From Methylobacterium sp. NEAU K (GTDB lineage: Bacteria; Pseudomonadota; Alphaproteobacteria; Rhizobiales; Beijerinckiaceae), in the NCBI RefSeq assembly GCF_030700285.1, contig NZ_JAUYZJ010000019.1:1-64000 (forward strand): a stretch of 64,000 bases of DNA. The letters run 5' to 3'. Positions 16,419 through 27,472 of the stretch are shown here, in pieces. Position 1 is the first letter of the stretch; the number at the start of each line of letters is the position of its first letter. The notes under the pieces were generated by a model. It made no database searches and was not told the origin of the DNA. It was given only the letters and a program-made list of their open reading frames with translations. The position numbers and the translations under genes are program-made.

Positions 16419-16574
16419 CGGGCATCTCCGGCGCGGGCCTTCCGGGTCTTACCGAGGGCGCCAGACGGTTTCCAGGCGTTCCCGGAGCCATACGCCGAGC
16501 GAGATGGGCGGGCACGCGACGGATCGCGTGGGCCGCCCTACATCCGATCGACGATCCTCGTGGAGCCCGATCCC

Positions 16575-17069
16575 GTGAAGCGAGCCCTCCACGCAGCGGC
16601 CGCAGTGGCAGCTTTCCTGGCAGCCGGACCGGCCTACGCCTTGGAAGTCTCCCGCAGCCGCGACATCCCGGCACCGCCGGCCGCGATCTGGGCGCTGATC
16701 GGCGATTTCTGCGCCATCGGGCTCTGGCACCCGCAGGTCGAGCGCTGCATCCTGTCGAGCGACGAAGACGACGACCTGCGGGCGCAGATCCGGGGCGTCG
16801 TCGTGAAGGGCGGCCTGGGCACGATCGTCGAGGTCGAGACCGCCCGCGACGAGGCGGGGATGAGCTACAGCTACAGCTTCGTCCAGGGCCCCTTGCCGGT
16901 GCGCGCCTACAACGCGACCTTGTCGGTCCGACACAACGGAGCCGGCTCCACGGTGATGTGGAGCGCGACCTTCGACGCGGAGGGCATCAGCGACGCCGAC
17001 GCCCTCAAGGACATCGCGGGCGTTTACGACGACGGGCTGGCCGGCATCGCCCGAGAGGTGGCCAAGTAG
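16575..17069 (+). CDS. secreted SRPBCC-family (polyketide cyclase/START-like) protein
   Basis: The 164-aa product has a signal peptide ending AGPAYA (about residues 1-22), then a START-like fold: SRSRDIPAPPAAIWALIGDF near 26-45, a central GTIVEVETARDEAG, and the C-terminal helix SDADALKDIAGVYDDGLAGI. These proteins bind hydrophobic ligands in a deep pocket; an exported version suggests a periplasmic ligand. GTG 16575 is chosen because GGAG stands nine bases ahead; the GTG at 16560 would overlap that ribosome site. The gene is followed by pyk after 129 bp. Confidence 0.8.
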   Translation: MKRALHAAAAVAAFLAAGPAYALEVSRSRDIPAPPAAIWALIGDFCAIGLWHPQVERCILSSDEDDDLRAQIRGVVVKGGLGTIVEVETARDEAGMSYSYSFVQGPLPVRAYNATLSVRHNGAGSTVMWSATFDAEGISDADALKDIAGVYDDGLAGIAREVAK

Positions 17070-17198
17070 AAGGCGGCTCCCCGGGACAACCGCAATCGCC
17101 CGCCGAAATCGACGGGCCGCGCAGAAAAAACTCGCCGTGTCCGCAGTCGTTGCCAATGTGACCCGCGGATTGCCCAGCTGATTCCTGGAGATCGCCCT

Positions 17199-18626
17199 AT
17201 GGTCGAGAACCGCATGCGCCGTCACCGCCAAGCCAAGATCGTCGCCACCGTCGGCCCCGCAAGTTCGGCGCCCGACCGGCTGAAGGCCTTGTTCTTGGCC
17301 GGGGTCGACACCTTCCGGCTGAACTTCAGCCATGGCGTCCAGGAGGACCATGCCAAGGTCCACGCCGCGATCCGCGCCCTCGAGAAGGAGGTCGGCCGCC
17401 CGATCGGCATCCTCCAGGATCTCCAGGGCCCGAAGATCCGGATCGGGACCCTGCAGGGCGGCCGTCTCGACCTCGAGCCCGGCGAGACCGTCCGCTTCGT
17501 CCTGGACGGATCCGAGGGCGACAAGCAGGCAATCCCGCTCCACCACCCCGAGATCTTCGCCGCCGTGGTGCCGGGCCAGGAACTTCTGATCGATGATGGA
17601 CGCGTGCGGGTACGGGTGATCGCGCCGGAGCGAACCTCGATCACCGCCGAGGTGGTGACCGGCGGCCAGATCTCGAACCGCAAGGGCGTCAACCTGCCGG
17701 GCACGCTGCTGGAGTTGTCGCCGCTCACCGAGAAAGACCGGATGGACCTCGCCTTCGGGCTGGAACTCGGCGTCGACTGGGTCGCTCTGTCCTTCGTCCA
17801 GAAGCCCTCCGACCTCATCGAGGCCCGAGGGCTGATCGGGGATCGCGCCGGGATCATGTCGAAGATCGAGAAGCCGCAGGCCCTGGAGCGGATCGACGAC
17901 ATCATCCGCCTCTCGGACGCCGTCATGGTCGCCCGCGGCGACCTCGGCGTCGAGATCCCGCACGAGGACGTCCCGGGGCGGCAGAAGGAGCTGATCCGCG
18001 CCTGCCGGCTCGCCGTGAAGCCCGTGATCGTGGCGACCCAGATGCTCGACTCGATGGTCGCGGCGCCCGCACCCACCCGGGCGGAGGCCTCGGACGTCGC
18101 CACCGCCATCTACGACGGGGCGGACGCCGTGATGCTGTCTGCCGAATCGGCAACCGGGCGCTATCCGGTCGAGGCCGTGGCGATGATGGACCGGATCATC
18201 CGCAGCGTTGAGGGGCACAAGCTCTACCATTCGATCGTGGCGGCCTCCGAGCCCGGAGAGGAGGAGACGCCGCCCCACGCGGTCGCCACCGCCACCGCGG
18301 ACCTCGCCGAGGCCGTGCACGCCAGCGCGATCGTGGCCTACACGGCGAGCGGGACCACCGCCGCGCGGGTGGCGCGCAAGCGACCCGCCGCGTCGATCCT
18401 GGCCCTGACGCCGAACCTCGCAACCTCGCGGCGCCTGTGTCTGCTTTGGGGCGCGCACAGCGTGCACACGGAGGACGTCGATTCCTATGAGGAGATGACC
18501 GCCAAGGCCTGCCACCACGCGCAGGAGGAGGGCTTCGCCAAGCCGAACGACATCATCGTCATCACAGCTGGCATCCCGTTCCACACCGCGGGCAACACCA
18601 ACAATATCCGGCTGATGCAGGTGTGA
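17199..18626 (+). CDS. pyk: pyruvate kinase
   Basis: Catalyses phosphoenolpyruvate plus ADP to pyruvate plus ATP, the last step of glycolysis, in the cytoplasm. The 475-aa length is normal. Visible signatures are TVGPASS near residue 18, RLNFSHG near 46, DLQGPKIRIG near 72, the active-site MSKIEKPQALERIDDI near 213-228 with the catalytic Lys, VARGDLGVEI near 243 and TQMLDSM near 275, with the C-terminal allosteric-type domain after about 350. The next small gene may begin at a GTG overlapping this stop, or at 18722. Confidence 0.97.
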   Translation: MVENRMRRHRQAKIVATVGPASSAPDRLKALFLAGVDTFRLNFSHGVQEDHAKVHAAIRALEKEVGRPIGILQDLQGPKIRIGTLQGGRLDLEPGETVRFVLDGSEGDKQAIPLHHPEIFAAVVPGQELLIDDGRVRVRVIAPERTSITAEVVTGGQISNRKGVNLPGTLLELSPLTEKDRMDLAFGLELGVDWVALSFVQKPSDLIEARGLIGDRAGIMSKIEKPQALERIDDIIRLSDAVMVARGDLGVEIPHEDVPGRQKELIRACRLAVKPVIVATQMLDSMVAAPAPTRAEASDVATAIYDGADAVMLSAESATGRYPVEAVAMMDRIIRSVEGHKLYHSIVAASEPGEEETPPHAVATATADLAEAVHASAIVAYTASGTTAARVARKRPAASILALTPNLATSRRLCLLWGAHSVHTEDVDSYEEMTAKACHHAQEEGFAKPNDIIVITAGIPFHTAGNTNNIRLMQV

Positions 18627-18721
18627 CGGATCGAGGGCCGCGCCACAATTGGAACGCCGCACACACCTCGCCCGTTGAATTCGAAGCTGCGCCGTTCCGG
18701 CGCGAACGCGAGGACCGACTC

Positions 18722-18850
18722 ATGAGCCTGATCGGACGCATCGTCACCAAGCTGCTCGGCAACGAGAACCGCCCCATCGACCGCGACGACCGGAACGCGA
18801 GCAGCGCGACCCCGCTCGGCCGGCTCGTCACCAAGATCCTGGGCAAATAG
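18722..18850 (+). CDS. small protein with duplicated amphipathic motif, 42 aa
   Basis: The peptide starts MSLIGRIVTKLLGNENRP and ends with a near-repeat, GRLVTKILGK. Both copies (about residues 5-12 and 33-41) are short basic amphipathic helices, with a charged, probably disordered linker between. This suggests membrane-surface association or self-pairing, by inference. A GTG at 18623 that overlaps the pyk stop (GTGA) opens a 75-aa version; I prefer ATG 18722 because the upstream residues are not protein-like. Same strand as pyk. Family not recognised. Confidence 0.55.
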   Translation: MSLIGRIVTKLLGNENRPIDRDDRNASSATPLGRLVTKILGK

Positions 18851-18860
18851 CCAGCCCGAT

Positions 18861-18888
18861 CGCCGCGCACCCTCCCGGGCGCGCGGCG
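18861..18888. terminator. GC-rich hairpin between convergent genes
   Basis: CGCCGCGC (18861-18868) pairs with GCGCGGCG (18881-18888) around a 12-base loop. It lies between the end of the small gene at 18850 and the end of the patatin gene at 18905. No T-run follows, so efficiency as a terminator is uncertain. Confidence 0.4.
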
Positions 18889-18904
18889 CCGGAACCGACG
18901 AGCG

Positions 18905-20092
18905 TCATTTCGCCACCGCGCTGGCGGTCTGCTTGAGCGTCGGCGCGGCCGGGACGGTGTGCTGCCAGAACGTACCCGTCCGGCCCTTCTCCAAGCCCGC
19001 CTCATAGAGGGCGCGCATATACGCCGTGTCGAAGCCCTTGGCGGCCGAAGCTTTTGGGCCGTCCTCGTCGATGTAGGTGAGGTTGAAGCCCATGCCGATG
19101 TTGTGCGCCAGGGCGTAGGTCGCGGTCAGTGTCGCCCGTGAGCGCGCGCGGCTGGCCGTCGTGAAGGAGCGCTCGACGATGGACAGCGTGTTGTCCTTCG
19201 TCACCTCGAAATCAGGCTCCAGGCGACCGTTGATCACGACGTAGATATTGGCTTTCCCGCCGGCGCGGAACTTCCCGTTCCGCAGCAGCAGCGTCTGCGG
19301 TAGGGTGAAGACCGGCGTGACCACAGAGCCGTCGACATGCATCTCCTGGAAGCGTGCGTCGCCGGCCGAGACGTCGATCAGCTGTGGAGGGAAGACGGCC
19401 GGAATGCTGGCCGAGGCGGCCAAAACGTCGCGGAACAGTTCCACGGCGTTCGGCGCGCCGCTCGCCGCGATGGCCCCCATGTTCCAGATCACGGCGCGCT
19501 GGGAATCGAGGTTGGTCGTCACCACGAGCAGGCGCCGGCCCTTGGCGTGCTCCTCCGCGATGGCCGTAAGCAGCTCCGGGGTAACGTAGCGGCCGATCAG
19601 GTTGCGCAGGCGCCCATCCCCAAACAGGCCCGAGCCAAACAGGACGTTCGCGAGGTTCGGTGAGGCTACCAGCTCGCCGGCGACGCCGCTGGTGTAGAAC
19701 TCCGTCAGGTAGGCATCGTAGGACGGGCCCAGGAAGGCGAACGGGGCGATCAGCGCGCCCGTCGACACCCCGGAGACCAGGGTGAATTCCGGGCGCGTGC
19801 CTGAAGCCGTCCAGCCATTGAGCACGCCAGCCCCGTAGGCGCCGTCCCCGCCACCGCCGGAGAGCGCCAGATAGTTGAATCCGGCGGAGCGGCGCTGCGG
19901 ATTGCCCGCGAGTTCCGCGATGGTTTCGACCGAGGCGTCGGCATACACGCGCGCCCCCGGGATGGCGGGCACGCTCGCGAAGGCCGCCTGCTCGGCCGTG
20001 TAGGATGTACGCGGTACGGAGCCGCAGGCCGCGACCTGACCCGCGAACCCGAGCGCAACCAGCGCGCGCAGGCCCGCCTGACGGTAACCCAT
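18905..20092 (-). CDS. patatin-like phospholipase, predicted lipoprotein
   Basis: Serine acyl hydrolase of 395 aa. A lipoprotein signal ends in VAACGS, so Cys near residue 24 should be lipidated and the enzyme tethered in the periplasm. The patatin fold is shown by LSGGGGDGAYGAG (oxyanion loop) near 77-89, the nucleophile motif GVSTG near 108-112, and the catalytic Asp in HVDGS near 262. TTG 20116 opens a slightly longer frame, but ATG 20092 (MGYRQAGLRALV) has AAGGTG eight bases before it and gives a proper signal. Substrate lipid unknown. Confidence 0.88.
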   Translation of the reverse strand: MGYRQAGLRALVALGFAGQVAACGSVPRTSYTAEQAAFASVPAIPGARVYADASVETIAELAGNPQRRSAGFNYLALSGGGGDGAYGAGVLNGWTASGTRPEFTLVSGVSTGALIAPFAFLGPSYDAYLTEFYTSGVAGELVASPNLANVLFGSGLFGDGRLRNLIGRYVTPELLTAIAEEHAKGRRLLVVTTNLDSQRAVIWNMGAIAASGAPNAVELFRDVLAASASIPAVFPPQLIDVSAGDARFQEMHVDGSVVTPVFTLPQTLLLRNGKFRAGGKANIYVVINGRLEPDFEVTKDNTLSIVERSFTTASRARSRATLTATYALAHNIGMGFNLTYIDEDGPKASAAKGFDTAYMRALYEAGLEKGRTGTFWQHTVPAAPTLKQTASAVAK

Positions 20093-20530
20093 CGTCTTCA
20101 CCTTCGATGACCGCAAAGCTCGCCTCTTTTGCCATATGGAACGAGCTTGGCCTTAACGGCGTTCCGGCCAAGCTTGGCATTCGGCGCGTTTACGTCGCTC
20201 TGTGACGCAGGCGACACGCTCCACGGGAGCGCGGCGCGACGCGGGTGTCGACTGGATCGCCGCGGGCTTGCCCTTCGCCGAAGCCTTTGCCGGTGGACAG
20301 GCTCCGGCGGAGCCCCTTTCGGGCGGAGGCCCGCCCTTGCAACCGTCGCGAACGCCGCGCTAGGGTCCCGCCGTGGCCTGACGGGACAGGGTGTCGCACG
20401 CGTTGCGGCAACCGGCGAGAAGGGGCGCGGTCTGCACGGCGGCGCGGTCCGCCGGGACGGGTCCGATCGGATCGGATTGCATACCGTGACACCGGCGGAG
20501 AGCCCGGGCCGCAGGGGGCGGAGGGAGACG
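20093..20530. other. intergenic region upstream of gcrA with a 9-bp inverted repeat
   Basis: This divergent region holds the promoters of the patatin gene and gcrA. AGCTTGGCC (20144-20152) is repeated in inverted form at 20166-20174 with a 13-base spacer, a possible operator or hairpin. A plus-strand open frame joins in phase with gcrA but is not protein-like before 20531. Confidence 0.4.
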
Positions 20531-21058
20531 ATGGAAGCGGGCCTGAGCTGGACGGACGATCGCGTGGCGCTCCTGCGCCGGCTGTGGGAAGACGGGCAGA
20601 GTGCGAGCAAGATTGCGGCGCAACTCGGTGGCGTGACCCGCAACGCGGTGATCGGCAAGGTGCACCGCCTCGGCCTCGCCGGGCGCGCCCGGGGCGTCGA
20701 AGAGGCTCCGGCCGTAACGCCTGCCGCGACGGCCGTCGAGATCGAAACCGCCCTCGCGGTCGTCGAGACGCAGGCGCCTGAGCCGGTGGCGATCCTCTCG
20801 CATCGTCCCGCGCCTACGTTCCCGGTACCGGCGCCGACCCCAGAGCCTGTTGCCCTGTCGGTATCAGAGCGCGTCACGATCATGGACCTGCGCGAAGCCA
20901 TGTGTCGCTGGCCGCTGGGCGACCCGACGACGCCGGAATTTCGGTTTTGCGGCGCCCGCTCGATCACCGGGCTGCCCTATTGCACGCACCACGCCGAGAT
21001 CGCGTACCAGCCCGCCGCGGAGCGCAAGCGCGACCGTCGCGTCGCGTCCTTCCGCTGA
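20531..21058 (+). CDS. gcrA: GcrA cell-cycle regulator
   Basis: Alphaproteobacterial transcription factor that works with sigma-70 RNA polymerase and reads CcrM-methylated GANTC sites, 175 aa as expected. The N-terminal helix-turn-helix is clear: WTDDRVALLRRLWEDGQSAS followed by KIAAQLGGVTRNAVIGKVHR. A variable Ala/Pro linker covers about residues 55-120, and the conserved C-terminal RNA-polymerase-binding part has CRWPLGDP and FRFCGA with CTHH near 155. ATG 20531 follows GGGAGACG. Its position opposite the patatin gene gives no further functional hint. Confidence 0.95.
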   Translation: MEAGLSWTDDRVALLRRLWEDGQSASKIAAQLGGVTRNAVIGKVHRLGLAGRARGVEEAPAVTPAATAVEIETALAVVETQAPEPVAILSHRPAPTFPVPAPTPEPVALSVSERVTIMDLREAMCRWPLGDPTTPEFRFCGARSITGLPYCTHHAEIAYQPAAERKRDRRVASFR

Positions 21059-21841
21059 GTCGCGAGGCGTCAGCGGGGCGGAACCCCTGTTTCGCGCACG
21101 TAGCCGGGCCGTTCCGGTATTCGGCTCCGCTGCCAGCACGAAACCGACTAGGGACTTCGGTACGCTGTCGGCGCCCTGCGTGAGGCGCGGCTAACGCTTT
21201 GCCTTGCAGCGCCTTTTTCCGAAAGTTAGCACACACCGCAGAGGCGATGCTGTTCGCCGCCCTGGCCAGCCAGAACGGCGCCGTGAGCCGCTCCTGCACT
21301 GCGCCGGGCCGCGGAAAGCGTAGAATTTTCGCCTCGAAAGGCCCGGAGAGGTGTGCACCACCTGTGCCTGAGCCCTGGCCGGGTCGTAGCATTCTCGGTC
21401 TGGCAGGATCGGTCAGATGTCCCGCTCGGGATCGCGCCCCGAGGTGGCCAGGGCGCTGGAGCCCGTCACGTCGGGATCGACGCGGCCCGTGCGCCGGAGG
21501 CCGCCATTCTCGCACGAACCGCCACGCGCCCGCTTCTCAATGCTCGGGGGTGTGACAGGCTGTGCGGAGCGACGCCGCACGGTCGCTTCGGGGAAACCGT
21601 CGCGGCGCCGTCGGGAGAACGATATTCCACGAGGCCCACCCGTATCAGCGGCATCTTTCCACGATCGGCCGTCATCGTTCGTCGGATACGGAAAGAACTT
21701 TCGTACAGGGCACTTAGCCCGATTGCTCCGGCCGCGCCGACGCGATATCGCAGCCTCCCGTTCGCGGGCTGGCCGCCCCCCCTTGGCGCGGCTCCCCCGG
21801 ACCCGACATCTGTCCGACCCCAAACGAGCAGGAGCTCCGCG
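21059..21841. other. 783-bp intergenic region before cysK
   Basis: No gene is supported. Open frames on both strands run across it, including one in phase with cysK from 21353, but they are Arg/Pro/Ser-rich, overlap each other and have no motif. The region is long for this chromosome and may carry regulatory or decayed sequence; I see no riboswitch pattern. Confidence 0.4.
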
Positions 21842-22816
<975 letters not shown>

Positions 22817-23286
22817 ACAGCTTCTCCGGGGCGCCCCGCGCTTCGGCGCGCGGGCGCAACGACGCAGGGCACGCGAGCCGCGCCGGTGCGCCTGGAACCA
22901 GCGCAGCATCGGTGGCGGCAGTGGATCGCGTTCGGTGCCCCGCGGGGATCGAGCGCTGTGACAGCGTCGGACTGCGCGGCGTCTGCCGCATGACGCCGGC
23001 TCACGCCTTGCTGAACATCCGCGATGATGCCGCCTGCGAATGATCGGCTTTCTGGGCGCCGACTTTAACCGTCGATCGTAAATTTTCATTGAAAATATCA
23101 AATGCCTGCAATTATTTATCGCATTCTTACAAAAATTATCTTACAAACATTATTCATTCGGTTCTGGTGCCGCAAAATGCGGAGCCGTATTCGAACACGA
23201 ACTTGGAAAGACCGGCACATCGACCATCTTTATCTTGGTTCACCGTTACGCTATCGCCAATCCGACGACCGGATGGACCTTTGCGC
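22817..23286. other. 470-bp intergenic region with AT-rich segment
   Basis: The first part carries GC-rich hairpin-forming sequence (CGCGC-rich near 22838-22856) and no gene. Bases 23075-23165 are abruptly AT-rich, with runs such as AAATTTTC and TTATTTATC, and likely contain the promoter of the exported protein at 23287. Upstream in-frame codons do not look coding. Confidence 0.45.
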
Positions 23287-23784
23287 ATGCGCTGTGCTCT
23301 CGCTCTCCTTTGCTGCCTCACGGCACAGGCTGCGCAGGCGGGAGGCTTCGCGATCCACGACCTGAGCGCCGTTTTGGAACAGGCCAAGGCCGCCCTCGAC
23401 GCTCGATCCACGGTGCAGGCGGACCCGAACAGGCTGATCCTGACCTGTTCCAGTTGCAGGGGCGCGCGCGTCATCGGCTTGCAGCTCGGACGCATGACCG
23501 ACGGGACCGAGCAGCGTGTTCGATCCGGACAGACAACCTTCGCTGCACTTGAGGCGCTCTGCGTCGCGCAAAACCCCGATTGCCGGCTCTCCGGCTTGCC
23601 GGCCGGTCCGGCGATCGGCTGGATCACCGTCTATGCCCTGGGGCGAGGTGCAGGCTCGACCGCTGTCATCCTGCGCGACGGCGACCTGCTGACGATTCGG
23701 GCCAATGCGGACAGTCGTGGCGCAGCCGAGGATTCCGTTCGGAGACTGGCGCAGACCGTCGTCCCGCAAATCGTCGGCCCCTGA
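23287..23784 (+). CDS. exported hypothetical protein, 165 aa
   Basis: Residues 1-20 (MRCALALLCCLTAQAAQAGG) are a Sec signal. The mature protein begins at about GGFAIHDLSAV and contains CSSC near residues 54-57 and two later cysteines near 97 and 102, so two disulfides or a metal site are possible. Overall it looks like a small alpha/beta periplasmic protein. ATG 23287 is chosen over the longer frame from 23089, whose extra residues come from AT-rich, non-protein-like sequence. Family not recognised. Confidence 0.65.
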   Translation: MRCALALLCCLTAQAAQAGGFAIHDLSAVLEQAKAALDARSTVQADPNRLILTCSSCRGARVIGLQLGRMTDGTEQRVRSGQTTFAALEALCVAQNPDCRLSGLPAGPAIGWITVYALGRGAGSTAVILRDGDLLTIRANADSRGAAEDSVRRLAQTVVPQIVGP

Positions 23785-24016
23785 CGTCACGCGCGGGATC
23801 CATGCGTTAGGTCGCCGCAACGGGCAAGGCGAGCAGGGGCGGCCAAGCCGGGTCGTCGGCGCGATGAACATCTGGCTCCGCTTCGCGCGAGAACCACGCG
23901 ACGATCATTCTGCCCCCGACCCTCTCTGGCGAAGCCGTCGGCGGCTCGGCGACCTGACGCAACTCACATCTCCCGCTCCCGTTGTTCCGCCACGACGTGA
24001 TGAAGAGGCAGGAGCC

Positions 24017-24343
24017 ATGGCAGAGCAGACAGGACGGCCGTCGCTGAAGGACTTCGACGCTTACGCCGACCGCAACGGCCAGGACCTCGGCCAGGATTCG
24101 CCCCTCGACGTGGGGCTCCCCGCCAAAACGCAGGCCGACCTGAAGCAGGATCCGGCTGGCGACGCGCAGGCGGCCCGGATCGCCTCCGGCACCCCGGGTT
24201 CCGACGCCACCGACGCCACGGAGGCGGAGACCCCGCCTGAGAACATCAGGAGGCTCGAGGGCGAGAGCGGAATCGCCGCGACCATGGACGAGGCGATAGA
24301 CCGTGCCACCGCGGCGGTCGGTCAGGACGACGGGAAGCGTTGA
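24017..24343 (+). CDS. small acidic disordered protein, 108 aa (first of three coupled genes)
   Basis: The product is hydrophilic, rich in Asp, Ala, Thr and Gly, starting MAEQTGRPSLKDFDAYADRN; only the ends look helical. GGCAGGAG sits a few bases before ATG 24017. Its stop TGA (24341-24343) overlaps the next ATG (24343). Low sequence complexity suggests a disordered or desiccation/stress-type protein, by inference from composition alone; I do not recognise a family. Confidence 0.65.
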   Translation: MAEQTGRPSLKDFDAYADRNGQDLGQDSPLDVGLPAKTQADLKQDPAGDAQAARIASGTPGSDATDATEAETPPENIRRLEGESGIAATMDEAIDRATAAVGQDDGKR

Positions 24344-24657
24344 TGGCCGGGCCGACAAACGAACCCGGGACGGTGCCCCGCAAGCCCGACGACGCGGTCG
24401 GCACGCGCGGCGGCCCCGCCGCGGGCGGCGGCCGCCAGACGCCCGAGCAGGCGGCGATCACCGACATCGGTGACGTTGAGCTGGGCAGGACTGAGCCCAA
24501 GGCGGGATGGAGCGGCTCCGGTGAAGCCGGTCGGTCGCCGCCCGCATTGGGCGGCTCGTCGGGTGGCCATTCCGACCTGAAGGCATCGCGGGGTCCGACA
24601 GCCGGAGAGAAGGTCGCGAGCGGTCACGCCCGTGCCGAGCGGGAGAACCAGACATGA
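24343..24657 (+). CDS. small Gly-rich disordered protein, 104 aa (second of three)
   Basis: Starts MAGPTNEPGTVPRKPDDAV and continues with a GGG-rich stretch. Residues 37-48 read AAITDIGDVELG, the only part with regular hydrophobic spacing. The start overlaps the preceding stop (TGATG) and its own stop overlaps the following ATG (ATGA at 24654-24657), so all three genes are probably translated in a coupled way. Function unknown. Confidence 0.6.
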   Translation: MAGPTNEPGTVPRKPDDAVGTRGGPAAGGGRQTPEQAAITDIGDVELGRTEPKAGWSGSGEAGRSPPALGGSSGGHSDLKASRGPTAGEKVASGHARAERENQT

Positions 24658-24812
24658 ACGAGCGCGAGGATGCGGAGCCGAAGCCGCAGAAGCCCGCCAA
24701 CGTCGCTCCGGACGCGGTCAAGGACCCGAACGAGAAAACCGAAGGCAAGCCTGGGCTCGGACATCAGGGCGGCAAGACCCAGCATGACGAGACTGATCCC
24801 GGCGGCAGCTAG
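24654..24812 (+). CDS. small charged protein, 52 aa (third of three)
   Basis: Encodes MNEREDAEPKPQKPANVAPD and ends QHDETDPGGS; no hydrophobic core is visible. The frame is supported by the ATGA overlap with the preceding gene and by an intrinsic terminator 25 bases after its stop. It is too short for usual ORF cut-offs. Lys/Glu/Pro/Gly composition recalls hydrophilin-type proteins, an inference only. Confidence 0.55.
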   Translation: MNEREDAEPKPQKPANVAPDAVKDPNEKTEGKPGLGHQGGKTQHDETDPGGS

Positions 24813-24836
24813 ACGGATCGGCCATGCGGAATACAG

Positions 24837-24868
24837 GGGCGCGGAGGGGTCTCCACCGCGCCCTTCTT
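24837..24868 (+). terminator. intrinsic terminator after the small-protein operon
   Basis: GGGCGCGG (24837-24844) pairs with CCGCGCCC (24856-24863) with an inner GAGG/CTCC-like extension, followed by TTCTT. It closes the three-gene run that starts at 24017. Confidence 0.6.
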
Positions 24869-24896
24869 GGTACTGACGATTCGAGAAGGTCCCGTC

Positions 24897-25142
24897 TTAG
24901 GACAGCTTGAAGCGGATCGGCCCCGCCGCCATGGGCACGTCGTCCGGGCGGCAGCCTGTCTCCACACAAGCGTAGCGAATCGCGTCCTGGCGAGTGCGGA
25001 AAAGGCCCCCGGCCCTGCCGCCGGTTTCGACGGCCACCCAATGGCCCTCCCCGTCCTGGCCGACGAGGTAGGAGGAGGACGTCTCGGCCGCGGGCGACCG
25101 GACCGGATGATGGGGATTCAACGCGACGGGCATCGGAGTCAC
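24897..25142 (-). CDS. conserved hypothetical protein, 81 aa
   Basis: Small soluble protein. The central part GEGHWVAVETGGRAGGLF followed by RTRQDAIRYACVETG resembles DUF2188-like modules, in which a strand pair is followed by a helix, though I would not insist on the family. The C-terminus is PIRFKLS. Convergent with the small-protein operon across its terminator. Function unknown. Confidence 0.65.
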   Translation of the reverse strand: MTPMPVALNPHHPVRSPAAETSSSYLVGQDGEGHWVAVETGGRAGGLFRTRQDAIRYACVETGCRPDDVPMAAGPIRFKLS

Positions 25143-25280
25143 GGGGGTTCACGCGGCCCTCTCGGGACCGCTCCGCCGAGCTAATGCGCCCGGCGTGAGG
25201 GTTCGATGGGCCTGACCAGGGATCAGAATAAGGTGCGCATCAGCAACCGGGCCTGAGCGGCCCGTTACCGGGCGTTCAGC

Positions 25281-27104
<1,824 letters not shown>

Positions 27105-27472
27105 GGCGGCCCGAAACGGGTTGTGCCGGCTCCCTGGCGACCGCGCGGCGCGGCCGTCCGCGCCGGGTGAGGTACGGAGTCGTGGTGGTTGCGTCGCAAT
27201 ATAAGCACGCGCGCCCGCCGGCAAGGCCACTGACGACATGGCGGGGCCGTGCGCCGCGACGCCTGCACGGCAGGATTGCCTACCCCGCGGCAGCCACAGC
27301 GGTTAAGCGACCCCCTATATGACATGCCGATGACACCGCCGTCGGATCGCGGCGCCGGTTTCGACCACGGCCGTGTTGGATCGATCCGCGACTTTCATTT
27401 ACTGTATCCACGCGTAAGTGTGCGACGATTCGACATCAACTTAACCACCAGGACCCTCGTCGGAAGGACACG
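27105..27472. other. 368-bp divergent intergenic region
   Basis: Lies between typA (leftward) and the ABC-like gene (rightward). No gene is seen. The last 80 bases are less GC-rich and include GGAAGGA just before ATG 27473. Confidence 0.5.

Noticed and set aside
16449-18662. A 737-codon minus-strand frame opposite the SRPBCC and pyk genes
   Set aside because: It is antisense to two clear genes and has no protein features; treated as a frame shadow.
21059-21841. Possible genes or riboswitch upstream of cysK
   Set aside because: Several overlapping open frames were examined on both strands; none has recognisable features, and no conserved riboswitch pattern was apparent.
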